From Candidatus Calditenuis fumarioli (GTDB lineage: Archaea; Thermoproteota; Nitrososphaeria_A; Caldarchaeales; Calditenuaceae), in NCBI GenBank assembly GCA_030059665.1, contig JANVYR010000001.1:1-39202 (forward strand): a stretch of DNA of 39,202 nt, given 5' to 3'. Positions 25,684 through 33,216 of the stretch are shown in pieces. Each line of letters begins with the position of its first letter. The stretch's first letter is position 1. Below the pieces are notes generated by a model. It was not told where the DNA came from and made no database searches. It worked only from the letters and a program-made list of their open reading frames with translations. The translations under genes were made by a program, and so were the position numbers.

Positions 25684-27279
25684 ATGCGCACCTCCGTGAT
25701 TCCCGAGGCGGTCCAAGAGCGCTTCAACGTAGTCGAGCTGCACCTCGACAGATGGATCAGGAACGGCCTCGCTGAGCGAGTTGCGCTGATAGATCTGGAA
25801 TCGGGCGAGGAGACGACGTACCGCGAGCTCCACAGACTCGCCTGCAGGTTCTCGAACGTGCTTGCTGAACACTCGCTCGAGCTGTTCGATAGGGTCATGA
25901 TAGCGATGAGGGACAGCAGGCTCTCGGTCGCCTCCTTCCTGGGCGCCATGAGGGCCGGAATGGTGCCCTTCTACGTCAACCCGAACTACGGCGTCGACGA
26001 ATTCAAGTTCTTCATCAGGGACAGCCGCTGCAGGGCGATCATCGCAGACCGCTCGACTGCTGAGAAGCTGGAGGTAGCCACAAGGGAAGTGGGCAAGCAC
26101 GTGAAGGCGATGGTGAACGTCGACCGCGATGGCTTCAGCGATCTCCTCGAGGATTTCAGGGACGAATACCCGCTTGCGGAGACGCATAAGGACGATCCCG
26201 CGTACATAGTGTACACATCAGGCACAACGGGCCGACCTAAAGGGGCGGTTCACCTACATCACGACCTGGTTTACGCCGTTGGCCCCTATGTCTCCAACGT
26301 GATAGACGTCAGGGAGGGCGACGTCTTCTATTCCGCGTCTAAACTGTATTTCTCTGCGGGAAGGATGTTCGGGCTCCACATACCGCTGATGTGCGGTGCG
26401 ACCAGCTTGATAGACCCGGAGAGGTCAACGCCAGAGCGCGTGCTGGCGGCGATTTCAGGACGCGACGTAACGCACCTGCTCTGCGTCCCCACCCTTTACC
26501 TCCGGATCCTCAACCACCTGGAACGACTGGGGGTCCGGACGCTGGAGCGGAGGGCCTTGAGGTACTGCGTCTCGGGCGGCGAGCCACTGCCTGCCTCGGT
26601 CTTCGAGAGGTGGAGAGAGGTCACGGGTCTTGAGATACTGAACGGTATAGGAAGCTCGGAGGCCGAGTGGATCTTCATCTCCTACAGGCAGGGAGAATGT
26701 AAGCCTGGCTCCTCGGGCAAGGTCATACCGGGATGGGAGGCCAAGTTGGTAGACGAATCCGGACAGGAGGTGACCGAGCCGTATAAAGTGGGCGTTCTTT
26801 ACATAAGCTCCGACAGCGTCGCCGCCTTCTACTGGAGGAGGAGCGAGGAGACCAGACGGACGTTCATCGGTAGGTGGTACAACACGATGGACATGCTGTA
26901 CTTCGACCAGGACGGGTACCTGCATTACGTGGGAAGGAGCGACGACCTGTTCAAGGTGCACGGGATGTGGGTCTCACCTGCGGAGGTGGAGGACGCCATC
27001 CTGGCAACGGGCCTGGTGCAGGAGTGCGCGGTGATCGGTCTACCCACGTCCGAGGGTCTGACGGAGGTCGTGGCGTTCGTTGTCCCTAAGGACCCATCAA
27101 ACCAGCGGCTCGAGGAGGAGCTGAAGGCAGCTCTAGCAGACCGAATACCGAGATACAAAATTCCCAGTAAGGTCCTAACGGTCGATGAGATACCGAAGAC
27201 CGCAACCGGAAAGGTCAGGCGGACCGCGCTGAGGGAGATGGCGATGAGCGGGCTCATCAAGCGGGCGGGTGAGCTGTGA
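25684..27279 (+). CDS. benzoate-CoA-ligase family AMP-forming ligase 2
   Basis: Second ligase of the benzoate-CoA ligase group, 531 aa. Motifs: YTSGTTGRPKGAVHLHHDLV (P-loop, about residue 178), KLYFSAGRMFGLHIPL, CVSGGEPLPASVFERW, NGIGSSEAEWIFIS, YNTMDMLYFDQDGYLHYVGR and PKTATGKVRRTALRE with the catalytic Lys. It resembles the ligase at 16080-17693 but differs in the acyl-pocket loop (SAGRMFG versus AYGLGNT), so it probably takes a different acid. ATG start two bases after the preceding stop; its own end overlaps the next amidohydrolase start (GTGA). This places it firmly in one operon with two metal-dependent barrels. Confidence 0.8.
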   Translation: MRTSVIPEAVQERFNVVELHLDRWIRNGLAERVALIDLESGEETTYRELHRLACRFSNVLAEHSLELFDRVMIAMRDSRLSVASFLGAMRAGMVPFYVNPNYGVDEFKFFIRDSRCRAIIADRSTAEKLEVATREVGKHVKAMVNVDRDGFSDLLEDFRDEYPLAETHKDDPAYIVYTSGTTGRPKGAVHLHHDLVYAVGPYVSNVIDVREGDVFYSASKLYFSAGRMFGLHIPLMCGATSLIDPERSTPERVLAAISGRDVTHLLCVPTLYLRILNHLERLGVRTLERRALRYCVSGGEPLPASVFERWREVTGLEILNGIGSSEAEWIFISYRQGECKPGSSGKVIPGWEAKLVDESGQEVTEPYKVGVLYISSDSVAAFYWRRSEETRRTFIGRWYNTMDMLYFDQDGYLHYVGRSDDLFKVHGMWVSPAEVEDAILATGLVQECAVIGLPTSEGLTEVVAFVVPKDPSNQRLEEELKAALADRIPRYKIPSKVLTVDEIPKTATGKVRRTALREMAMSGLIKRAGEL

Positions 27280-28163
27280 CCGCACCAGAGGACCTCTGGA
27301 TCAACGACGTCCACATTCACGTCAATCCGTTCTCGAAGTTGAAGAGGCCGGCGTTCGAGTTCTTCGCGACCAACCCGGACTTCCGGGAGAACTGGCAGAG
27401 GATCGAACGTGACCCGGAATACCTCATCCGGAGGATGGACGAGGACAGGGTGAAGAGGGCAGTCCTGATCAACTACGTCGCTGAGGAAGTCATGGGATAC
27501 GACGTCTCTACGAACCAATACGTATACGAGTACTGCAGGGATCACAGGGACAGGCTCCTGCCCTTTGCTGGCGTGGACGTTCGCATGGCCCCTCGGGAGT
27601 TCAGGGAGCAGCTCGAGACGGCGTACTCCAAGTACGAGGTCGAGGGCTTCAAGCTCCACCCTGTCCACCAGCTCGTCTACCCGAACCAGTACAGGGAGGA
27701 GTACGGCGAGCGGGCCGTGAGGAACCTCGAGACCTTCTACCAGTTCTGCAGCGACCACGGATTGCCCGTTACCGTCCACACTGGAACGTCCATGTTTCCG
27801 GGAGCCAGGCTGAAGTACGGTCAGCCTATACACCTCGACGACGTGCTGGTCGACTTCCCGAGGCTGAGGCTTCTGATGGCGCACGGCGGCCGTCCCTTCT
27901 GGATGGACGAGGCCTTCTTCCTCATGCGACGCCACAGGAACCTCTACCTAGACGTCTCTGGGATCCCACCGGGCAAGCTGCTCGAGTACTTCCCGAGGAT
28001 CGAGGAGGTCGTTGACAGGGTGTTATTTGGGAGCGACTGGCCGAGCCCCGGCGTGAAGGGGATGAGGGAGAACGCCCTCGGGATCTGGAAACTGAACGGG
28101 CTGTCGGAGGAGGCCAAGTTGCGGATACTGGTGAGGAACTTCGACGAGTTCTTCAAACGGTAG
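27276..28163 (+). CDS. amidohydrolase-2 family metal-dependent hydrolase/hydratase/decarboxylase
   Basis: Amidohydrolase 2 family barrel, 295 aa. The full metal set is present: DVHIH (His13, His15), GFKLHPVHQ (Lys about 125), TVHTG (His about 168), LMAHGG (His about 203) and FGSDWPSPG (Asp about 254). Relatives include 4-oxalomesaconate hydratase LigJ, pyrone-dicarboxylate lactonase LigI and aromatic acid decarboxylases. With LigAB- and LigK-like proteins in the same island, the hydratase or lactonase step is attractive but unproven. GTG start overlaps the stop of the CoA ligase by four bases. It ends the rightward set; the next gene is convergent. Confidence 0.75.
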   Translation: MTAPEDLWINDVHIHVNPFSKLKRPAFEFFATNPDFRENWQRIERDPEYLIRRMDEDRVKRAVLINYVAEEVMGYDVSTNQYVYEYCRDHRDRLLPFAGVDVRMAPREFREQLETAYSKYEVEGFKLHPVHQLVYPNQYREEYGERAVRNLETFYQFCSDHGLPVTVHTGTSMFPGARLKYGQPIHLDDVLVDFPRLRLLMAHGGRPFWMDEAFFLMRRHRNLYLDVSGIPPGKLLEYFPRIEEVVDRVLFGSDWPSPGVKGMRENALGIWKLNGLSEEAKLRILVRNFDEFFKR

Positions 28164-28180
28164 ATCCGTAGGTGAGCTCT

Positions 28181-29407
28181 TCAGCCGGCTGAGCGGAGCC
28201 GCTGCACCAGCTCGACCACCTCCTCATCCGTCAGGTCCCTCTTCAGCAGCATGGCCCTCGACTTGATCGCCGTTAGTAGCCGATCGACTTCCTGCTCGCT
28301 GACCTCTATGCCCAGCTTCTGGAGCTTGTAGCGCAGTGAGTCTCGTCCGCTCTTCTTCCCGATTACCACCCGCACAGGAGGCTGACCGACCAGCTCGGGA
28401 AGGAACGGGAACACCTCGTTCGGATACTCGTGCTCGACGTTGACCCACCACCCGGCAACGATCCCGGACTCGATGTGGAATATCCTGTCACCTACGACCG
28501 GATGTTGGGGCTCGAGTTTCACCCTTGAGAGCTCCTCCACCAGCTTCGAGAGCTTCTTCAGCCTTTCCGTCCTGACGTTGACCTCGACTCCGTAAAGAAG
28601 CTTCAAGGCCATCACCGTCTGCTCGAGCGACGCGTTCCCGGACCTCTCACCTATCCCGTTGACGGAGACGTGAACCGTCTCCACGCCGTTAACCACGGCG
28701 AAGACGGTGTTGGCTACAGCGAGGCCGAAGTCGTTGTGAACGTGGATCTCCAGCGGTTTCCCCACACGGGACCTGAAGAGGCTGACGAAGCGTGCTATCG
28801 CGTGAGGGGAGCATGCCCCGAAGGTATCGACGAGGACGAGCGAGTCCATGTGACCTTCGGTTGCCACCGAGTTGATGAGCCGCCAGGCGGTCTGGAAAGG
28901 AGCCCTGGTCGAGTCTATCGTGAAGAAAGCCACATAGAGCCCGTGTTCGTGTGCGTACCTGGTGGCGTCGACTGCCAGCTGGATGGCCCTCTCCTCATCC
29001 CATCTGTAGGCCCTTCGCAAGAGGTGATCGCTGGACGGTATCTCGACCACCACTCCATCCACGTCGCACTTGAGAGCCAGGTCGATGTCGCTCCTCAAAC
29101 ACCTCGAGAACGCGAAGACCTTGGAGCTGAGACCGAGTTTTGCGATCTCCTTCACGGCCTCGAAGTCCTCCTGGGAGACCGCGGGCATACCCGCCTCGAT
29201 CCTGTCAACCCCGGCCTCATCCAGGGCCCTGGCGATCTCGAGCTTCTCGGCTTTCCTGAACGCTACACCAGCCTGCTGCTCACCGTCCCTCAGCGTCACG
29301 TCGTGAACGTACACCCGTTTCGGCATGTCACGCAGCTGCCGCAGAACCTCTTCATCGAAGTTGTAATGACTTACGAAATACCCTTCTCCGACATGCTTTT
29401 CGTTCAT
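28181..29407 (-). CDS. DRE-TIM metallolyase, LeuA/homocitrate synthase-like
   Basis: Claisen-type condensing enzyme of the 2-isopropylmalate/homocitrate/citramalate synthase family, 408 aa. The signature VHDVTLRDGEQQAGVAFRKA provides the catalytic Arg-Asp, HVHNDFGLAVANT the metal histidines, and NGIGERSGNASLEQ the second family signature. The C-terminus (residues about 300-408) corresponds to the linker and subdomains of homocitrate synthase-like proteins; the LeuA leucine-binding domain is absent. It would join acetyl-CoA to a 2-oxoacid, or run a related lyase reaction. Monocistronic, convergent to the catabolic set. Homocitrate synthase, citramalate synthase and 2-isopropylmalate synthase cannot be separated by eye. 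Confidence 0.75.
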   Translation of the reverse strand: MNEKHVGEGYFVSHYNFDEEVLRQLRDMPKRVYVHDVTLRDGEQQAGVAFRKAEKLEIARALDEAGVDRIEAGMPAVSQEDFEAVKEIAKLGLSSKVFAFSRCLRSDIDLALKCDVDGVVVEIPSSDHLLRRAYRWDEERAIQLAVDATRYAHEHGLYVAFFTIDSTRAPFQTAWRLINSVATEGHMDSLVLVDTFGACSPHAIARFVSLFRSRVGKPLEIHVHNDFGLAVANTVFAVVNGVETVHVSVNGIGERSGNASLEQTVMALKLLYGVEVNVRTERLKKLSKLVEELSRVKLEPQHPVVGDRIFHIESGIVAGWWVNVEHEYPNEVFPFLPELVGQPPVRVVIGKKSGRDSLRYKLQKLGIEVSEQEVDRLLTAIKSRAMLLKRDLTDEEVVELVQRLRSAG

Positions 29408-29768
29408 CTGTTTGCGTTCACCCTACCCATCTAATATCCTTTGTTAGCGAATTGCGTTGGACCGCAGATACCGGACTGAAACGTCGCCAGATGGTGCTGC
29501 GGAAAACGGTGCTCGGCGATCGGCATCACGACGTCAATGCGCACGGCGATGGGCGCGGTGAGCGATGAAAATGACCGTAGAATCGAGAGAATCGAGCGGG
29601 GCAAAGCACCGACGTCCCAACGCCATTCCGTCCTCAGCGGTTACGTCCAACCCTCACTCGGTTACAGACCGATCAGGGAGAATCGCCGGAAATTCCCGGG
29701 GGATTATGCCGAACGGCGCCCTGCGGGATAGAATTATAACGGGCTGGGTCAGGTGATGCAAAGGGCAT
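29408..29768. other. GC-rich spacer with promoter of the JAMM operon
   Basis: About 360 bp between two divergent genes. Short frames exist on both strands but none has a recognisable domain. The right end holds a likely promoter, ATTATAA (29733-29739), and the ribosome-binding site GGTGAT (29753-29758) of the JAMM gene. The remaining 270 bp are GC-rich with several small inverted repeats. I could not match it to tRNA, SRP RNA or RNase P RNA hallmarks, but a structured RNA is not excluded. Confidence 0.4.
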
Positions 29769-30422
29769 TTGACGGTGCGGATCTCGGGGACAGCGCTGGC
29801 CAAGGTGATCAGGCACGCCGTCTCGAGCCCGAGGAGGGAGGTGGCCGGGTTCCTCATCGGAAGGGAGAGGGGCGAGGAGCTGCTGGTGACCGACGCGGTG
29901 ACTGGCCACCAGACGGGCTCGCTCGGGCACGTAGCGCTGGACGAGATGGTGATGGCACGGCTCACCGAGCTCCTCCACTCCTCCAACACGGGGCTCTACA
30001 TCGTCGGCTGGTACCACTCGCACCCCGGGATAGGCGTGTTCATGTCGGCCATAGACTACGCCACGCAGCTGAACTACCAGCGCCTTTACCCCCGATCGGT
30101 GGCGCTCGTGGTGGACCCCGTCGAGGTCCTCAACTCGAGGGCCCTGACGCCGGCCTCGATGAGGTTCTTCAGGGTGGAGGAGGACGGCTCGGTCGTCGAG
30201 CTGAAGGCGGTGATCGAGGGCCCGGTCAGGATCCCGAGGCTGGCTGAGGAGTCCAGGCCGAGCGACTACGATGAGCCGGCGGAGATGTGGGGCTCCTACG
30301 TAGAGGGCCTGAGCGGTGGCGGACCCTCGTCATCCGTGGGCACTCCCAGGCTTTTCACCGTCAGGGTAGCATCGGTTATCAGCCAGCTCATAGCACGGCT
30401 CACGTGGTGGAGGACCAGATGA
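29769..30422 (+). CDS. Rpn11-like JAMM/MPN+ metalloprotease
   Basis: Zinc isopeptidase of the Mov34/MPN/PAD-1 (JAMM) family, 217 aa. All catalytic residues are present: Glu24 (REVAGFLIG), His83 and His85 (GWYHSHPGIG), Ser93 and Asp96 (MSAIDYATQ), followed by VALVVDPVEV. The 'GWYHSHPG...S..D..TQ' block and the acidic-patch helix resemble eukaryotic proteasomal Rpn11 more than bacterial JAB proteins. The C-terminal 85 residues carry a linker and an amphipathic end (SVISQLIARLTWW). TTG start after GGTGAT. Its stop overlaps the start of the coiled-coil gene (ATGA). Caldiarchaeum has an Rpn11 homolog in a ubiquitin-like operon; here no ubiquitin-like, E1 or E2 gene is adjacent, so the target could be a different modifier or protein. 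Confidence 0.85.
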   Translation: MTVRISGTALAKVIRHAVSSPRREVAGFLIGRERGEELLVTDAVTGHQTGSLGHVALDEMVMARLTELLHSSNTGLYIVGWYHSHPGIGVFMSAIDYATQLNYQRLYPRSVALVVDPVEVLNSRALTPASMRFFRVEEDGSVVELKAVIEGPVRIPRLAEESRPSDYDEPAEMWGSYVEGLSGGGPSSSVGTPRLFTVRVASVISQLIARLTWWRTR

Positions 30423-31243
30423 GCGGCGAGCGCAAACGGGTGATAATCAGGCGGAGGCCCGTCGAGGGCCAGGAGGAACAGGAGCCGTCTGCACCACTGG
30501 ACCCGTCCCAGCTGAGGGGCACTGTGCTAGAGCCGCAACCACAGGAGCAGCCGCAGACGGAGCAGACGACCGACGTGGAGCTGGAGGCGGCGCTGCGCAG
30601 GGCGAGGGAGGTCTACGACGAGGCGGTGCAGAGGTACAACGAATTCGTCTCGAGGCTAGAGAGGCTGAGGGAGAGGGACAGGAGCGTCCAGAGCGCCTAC
30701 ATGAAGAGCGAGGAGGTCTTCAGGCTGGCGGTCGTCAAGAGGAAGCTCGACGAGCTGAACGCTGAACGGAGCGCGCTCCTCACCGCAGCCGGGCCGGTCG
30801 AGCAGAGGCTAACGCAGGCGATCGCGGACCTCGAATCGGTCGTCTCAGATCTGGAGCAGATGCTCTTCGACAGGCTGGTGGACCTCGAGGAGCTGAACGC
30901 GATGAGGGGGTCAGGAGTTGCGGTCAACGACTCGGACGTCAGGATCGTCGAGGAGGAGTGCAACAGGATAAGGTCCGAGATAGCGAGGACCAGGTCCAGG
31001 ATCGACGAGCTGAGGAAGAAGGTGGAGGTCCTCAGGAGCCTGCCGAGGACGATTTACAAGATCACCACGCACTCGGAGCTCGCCGAGGAGTACTACCGGC
31101 AGCTCAAGTCGCAGCGGAACATCGACGAAGCCAAGCTGGAGGAGCACGTGAAGAAGATCATGCAGGAGGAGCAGGTGCCTTGGGAGTACGCGGTGCTCTA
31201 CCTCTACAAGCGGCTGATGAAGAGGGTGGAGCGGCCGCAGTGA
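30419..31243 (+). CDS. coiled-coil protein of unknown function
   Basis: A 274-aa protein with no domain I recognise. Residues 1-50 are basic then Pro/Gln/Glu-rich (RVIIRRRPVEGQEEQEPSAP and a PQEQPQTEQT run) and probably disordered. Residues about 55-215 form long heptad-rich helices with many Glu, Arg and Leu (ELEAALRRAREVYDEAV, DRLVDLEELN, RSEIARTRSRIDELRKKVEV). The C-terminal 60 residues look folded (TIYKITTHSELAEEYYRQL ... PWEYAVLYLYKRLMKRV). The ATG overlaps the JAMM stop, and its own stop overlaps the methyltransferase GTG start (GTGA). Such double coupling suggests a scaffold bridging the two enzymes. A longer frame starting at 30287 is internal to the JAMM gene and unlikely. Confidence 0.75.
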   Translation: MSGERKRVIIRRRPVEGQEEQEPSAPLDPSQLRGTVLEPQPQEQPQTEQTTDVELEAALRRAREVYDEAVQRYNEFVSRLERLRERDRSVQSAYMKSEEVFRLAVVKRKLDELNAERSALLTAAGPVEQRLTQAIADLESVVSDLEQMLFDRLVDLEELNAMRGSGVAVNDSDVRIVEEECNRIRSEIARTRSRIDELRKKVEVLRSLPRTIYKITTHSELAEEYYRQLKSQRNIDEAKLEEHVKKIMQEEQVPWEYAVLYLYKRLMKRVERPQ

Positions 31244-32403
31244 AGCAGACGACGGAGGGTAACCAGGGCACCGAGTTCGAGTTCGAGCTGCGGTACGACC
31301 TCTGGAGGCTTGCGACGTTCGTACCCAACGAGCGCTACCCAGTACACCGGTGGTTCCACTTCAAGGAGGGCTTCTCGAGGGACCTAGTCGAGCTGCTGGC
31401 GAGGAGGTTCGGGCTGGAGGAGGGGGACGTGGTGCTGGACCCCTTCGTCGGGTCGGGAACGACGCCTCTCACGTGCATGGAGCTCGGCCTCGAGGGGATC
31501 GGGATCGACGCTTCACCACTCATGGTGATGATAAGCCTCGCCAAGACGAGGAGGTACGACCCGGAGGCGCTCGAGAGGCACGCGGTGCGGGTTGTGGAGC
31601 GCGCAAGGCCGGTCCACGAACTGGGCTCGCTGAACCCTCTGGTGAGGAAGGCGTTCAGGCCCGACGTCCTGAAGGAGGTGCTAGGGGTGAGGGAGGAGGT
31701 GATCTCGGTGGAGGACGAGGACGCGCGGCTCTTCCTGACGCTCGCGCTGATGAGGGCTGCCATGTCCTGCTCCTACGCGGTCAAGGACGGATCCGTGATC
31801 AGGATCGAGAGAAGGCCCATACCTCCTTTCCGGAAGGTCCTGAGGTCAACCATCAGGTCTATGATCGAGGACGTCAGGAGGATCTCGCTCAGGTCGGGCC
31901 CAGCGCAGATATTCCTCGGAGACGCTAGGGAGATGAGCCTGATAGGTGACGAAACTGTGGACGCGGTGATCACCTCGCCGCCGTACCTGAACAAGATCGA
32001 GTACACGCGGGTCTACGAGATCGAGCTCGAGCTCTTCGCCGGCGGCGCCAAGCCGGAGCTCCTCAGGTCCTACATCGGGCTCTCGCCGAGGATCAGGAAG
32101 GTCTCGCCCGAGGCGGAGGGGCTGCCGGACTCGGCCATCGCCTACTTCATCGACATGGAGCAGTCGCTCCGGGAGATCATGAGGGTCCTGAGGGCGGGGG
32201 GAAAGGCAGCCCTTGTGGTCTCGGGAGGGGTTTACCCCAACACGGTCGTGGAGGTCGACCTGATCCTGGCGAGGATGGCCCGCAGGCTCGGCTTCCATGT
32301 GGAGAGGATACTGGCCCTCGGAAAGCGGGTGGCCACCTACGGCCGCGTCCACAGGATAGGCGAGTCGAGGGAGAGCGCTGTCATGCTGCGGAAGGAGGGA
32401 TGA
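31240..32403 (+). CDS. SPPY-type DNA (N4-cytosine/N6-adenine) methyltransferase-like protein
   Basis: AdoMet-dependent methyltransferase, 387 aa from the GTG overlapping the coiled-coil gene stop. Motif I is VLDPFVGSGTTPLTC (about residues 64-78) followed by the acidic GIGIDASP. Motif IV is ITSPPYLNKIEYTRVY (SPPY about 246). The roughly 170 residues between them leave room for a target-recognition region, so motif order is I then IV (alpha- or gamma-like amino methylase order). SPPY is typical of DNA N4-cytosine/N6-adenine methylases; tRNA guanine methylases of archaea usually have DPPY. No restriction endonuclease gene is seen. A much longer upstream frame exists but is anti-phase to the coiled-coil gene and is not used here. 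Confidence 0.78.
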   Translation: MKQTTEGNQGTEFEFELRYDLWRLATFVPNERYPVHRWFHFKEGFSRDLVELLARRFGLEEGDVVLDPFVGSGTTPLTCMELGLEGIGIDASPLMVMISLAKTRRYDPEALERHAVRVVERARPVHELGSLNPLVRKAFRPDVLKEVLGVREEVISVEDEDARLFLTLALMRAAMSCSYAVKDGSVIRIERRPIPPFRKVLRSTIRSMIEDVRRISLRSGPAQIFLGDAREMSLIGDETVDAVITSPPYLNKIEYTRVYEIELELFAGGAKPELLRSYIGLSPRIRKVSPEAEGLPDSAIAYFIDMEQSLREIMRVLRAGGKAALVVSGGVYPNTVVEVDLILARMARRLGFHVERILALGKRVATYGRVHRIGESRESAVMLRKEG

Positions 32404-32418
32404 CGGTGACCGGACGCC

Positions 32419-33156
32419 TCAGCCGCTGGCGCTGATCGCCGCAGCCCCCTCCTGATCGACGCGTTCCCGATCGACCCTCTCCTTGGGTATCGTGACGCGA
32501 ATCCTGACCTTGTCGCCGTCGCGGAGCCCGTACTTCCCCCGCAGGTAGACGGGCGAGATCACCTCGATCACGTCCTCTCCGTAGTGGGACCGCTCGATGA
32601 ACAGGATCGCGCAGAGCTCCGAGTCGTTGAACGTGCCCGTTATCGCCCTGAGGCCTCCGTAGGTCCTCGAGCCGTTCCGGAAGCCCTCTATCCTGATGTC
32701 CGCCAGGCGCTCGAGAACCCTCCGGTTGGCGATCGCGTCCACCGAGAGGAGCCGGACGTTCAGAGTGCCGGGATAGGGGTCGAAGCCGAGCTTCTCTCGG
32801 AACTGCTGCCGGTATCCGGGTAGCGACATGTAGTACGCGCCCTCCCCGAGACCGGAGAAGACCTTTCCCTCGATCACGTAGTCCAAGGGCCTCTCGAGCA
32901 CGAGCCTGAGGTCAGAATATAGGTCTACCAGCTGGCGGTAGCCCAGCTCGGTGATCCGGGCGTAACCCGTCCGGCCCACGTTCCTCCTCTCGATCAACCG
33001 CTCCTTCTCGAGCCTGATCAGGACCCTCGAGGCCGACTGCTGCGAGGTGCCGAGGACCCTCGCCAGGTGGGGAGTCGAGATCCTGACCATTCCGGTGATG
33101 CCGTTCTGTGACGCCAGGAAGATCAGCGCCTTCAGGGCGAGCAGGTTCAGAGCCAT
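32419..33156 (-). CDS. rbkR: CTP-dependent riboflavin kinase with N-terminal winged helix (RbkR)
   Basis: Archaeal bifunctional regulator/kinase, 245 aa. Residues 1-85 form a winged helix (STPHLARVLGTSQQSASRVL then IRLEKERLIERR). Residues about 95-225 are the CTP-dependent riboflavin kinase (RibK) cradle-loop barrel with SGLGEGAYYMSLPGYRQQF, LGFDPYPGTLNVRL and SPVYLRGKYGLRDGDKVRIRV. It makes FMN from riboflavin using CTP and represses or activates riboflavin genes. A Ser/Ala-rich tail follows. A palindrome just upstream of the ATG looks like its own operator. FMN supply fits a flavin-dependent neighbourhood (HpaBC), but this is a housekeeping gene and is convergent to the methyltransferase. 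Confidence 0.9.
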   Translation of the reverse strand: MALNLLALKALIFLASQNGITGMVRISTPHLARVLGTSQQSASRVLIRLEKERLIERRNVGRTGYARITELGYRQLVDLYSDLRLVLERPLDYVIEGKVFSGLGEGAYYMSLPGYRQQFREKLGFDPYPGTLNVRLLSVDAIANRRVLERLADIRIEGFRNGSRTYGGLRAITGTFNDSELCAILFIERSHYGEDVIEVISPVYLRGKYGLRDGDKVRIRVTIPKERVDRERVDQEGAAAISASG

Positions 33157-33158
33157 TC

Positions 33159-33177
33159 GGTATAACAGTGTTATGCC
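33159..33177 (-). promoter_or_regulatory. candidate RbkR operator between TATA box and start codon of rbkR
   Basis: GGTATAACAGTGTTATGCC is a 19-bp palindrome with 9-bp arms and a single mismatch (T against C). It sits directly before the rbkR ATG (33156) and just downstream of the TATA-like CTTATAG (33181-33187, about 28 bp upstream of the start). A winged-helix protein bound here would block transcription start, the standard arrangement of archaeal autorepression. RbkR is known to bind palindromes at riboflavin genes; that this is its site is inference. Confidence 0.6.
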
Positions 33178-33216
33178 ACGCTATAAGCGTATCAGGAGGA
33201 GGTGGCACATAGGAAA

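Noticed and set aside
29566-29590. Possible C/D-box RNA (GCGATGA near 29560)
   Set aside because: Box C is one base off and no convincing box D (CTGA) or second box pair follows at the right distance.
30958-31239. N-terminal extension of the methyltransferase frame
   Set aside because: This part is out of phase over the coiled-coil gene and its translation is low-complexity; the GTG at 31240 overlapping the previous stop is the natural start.
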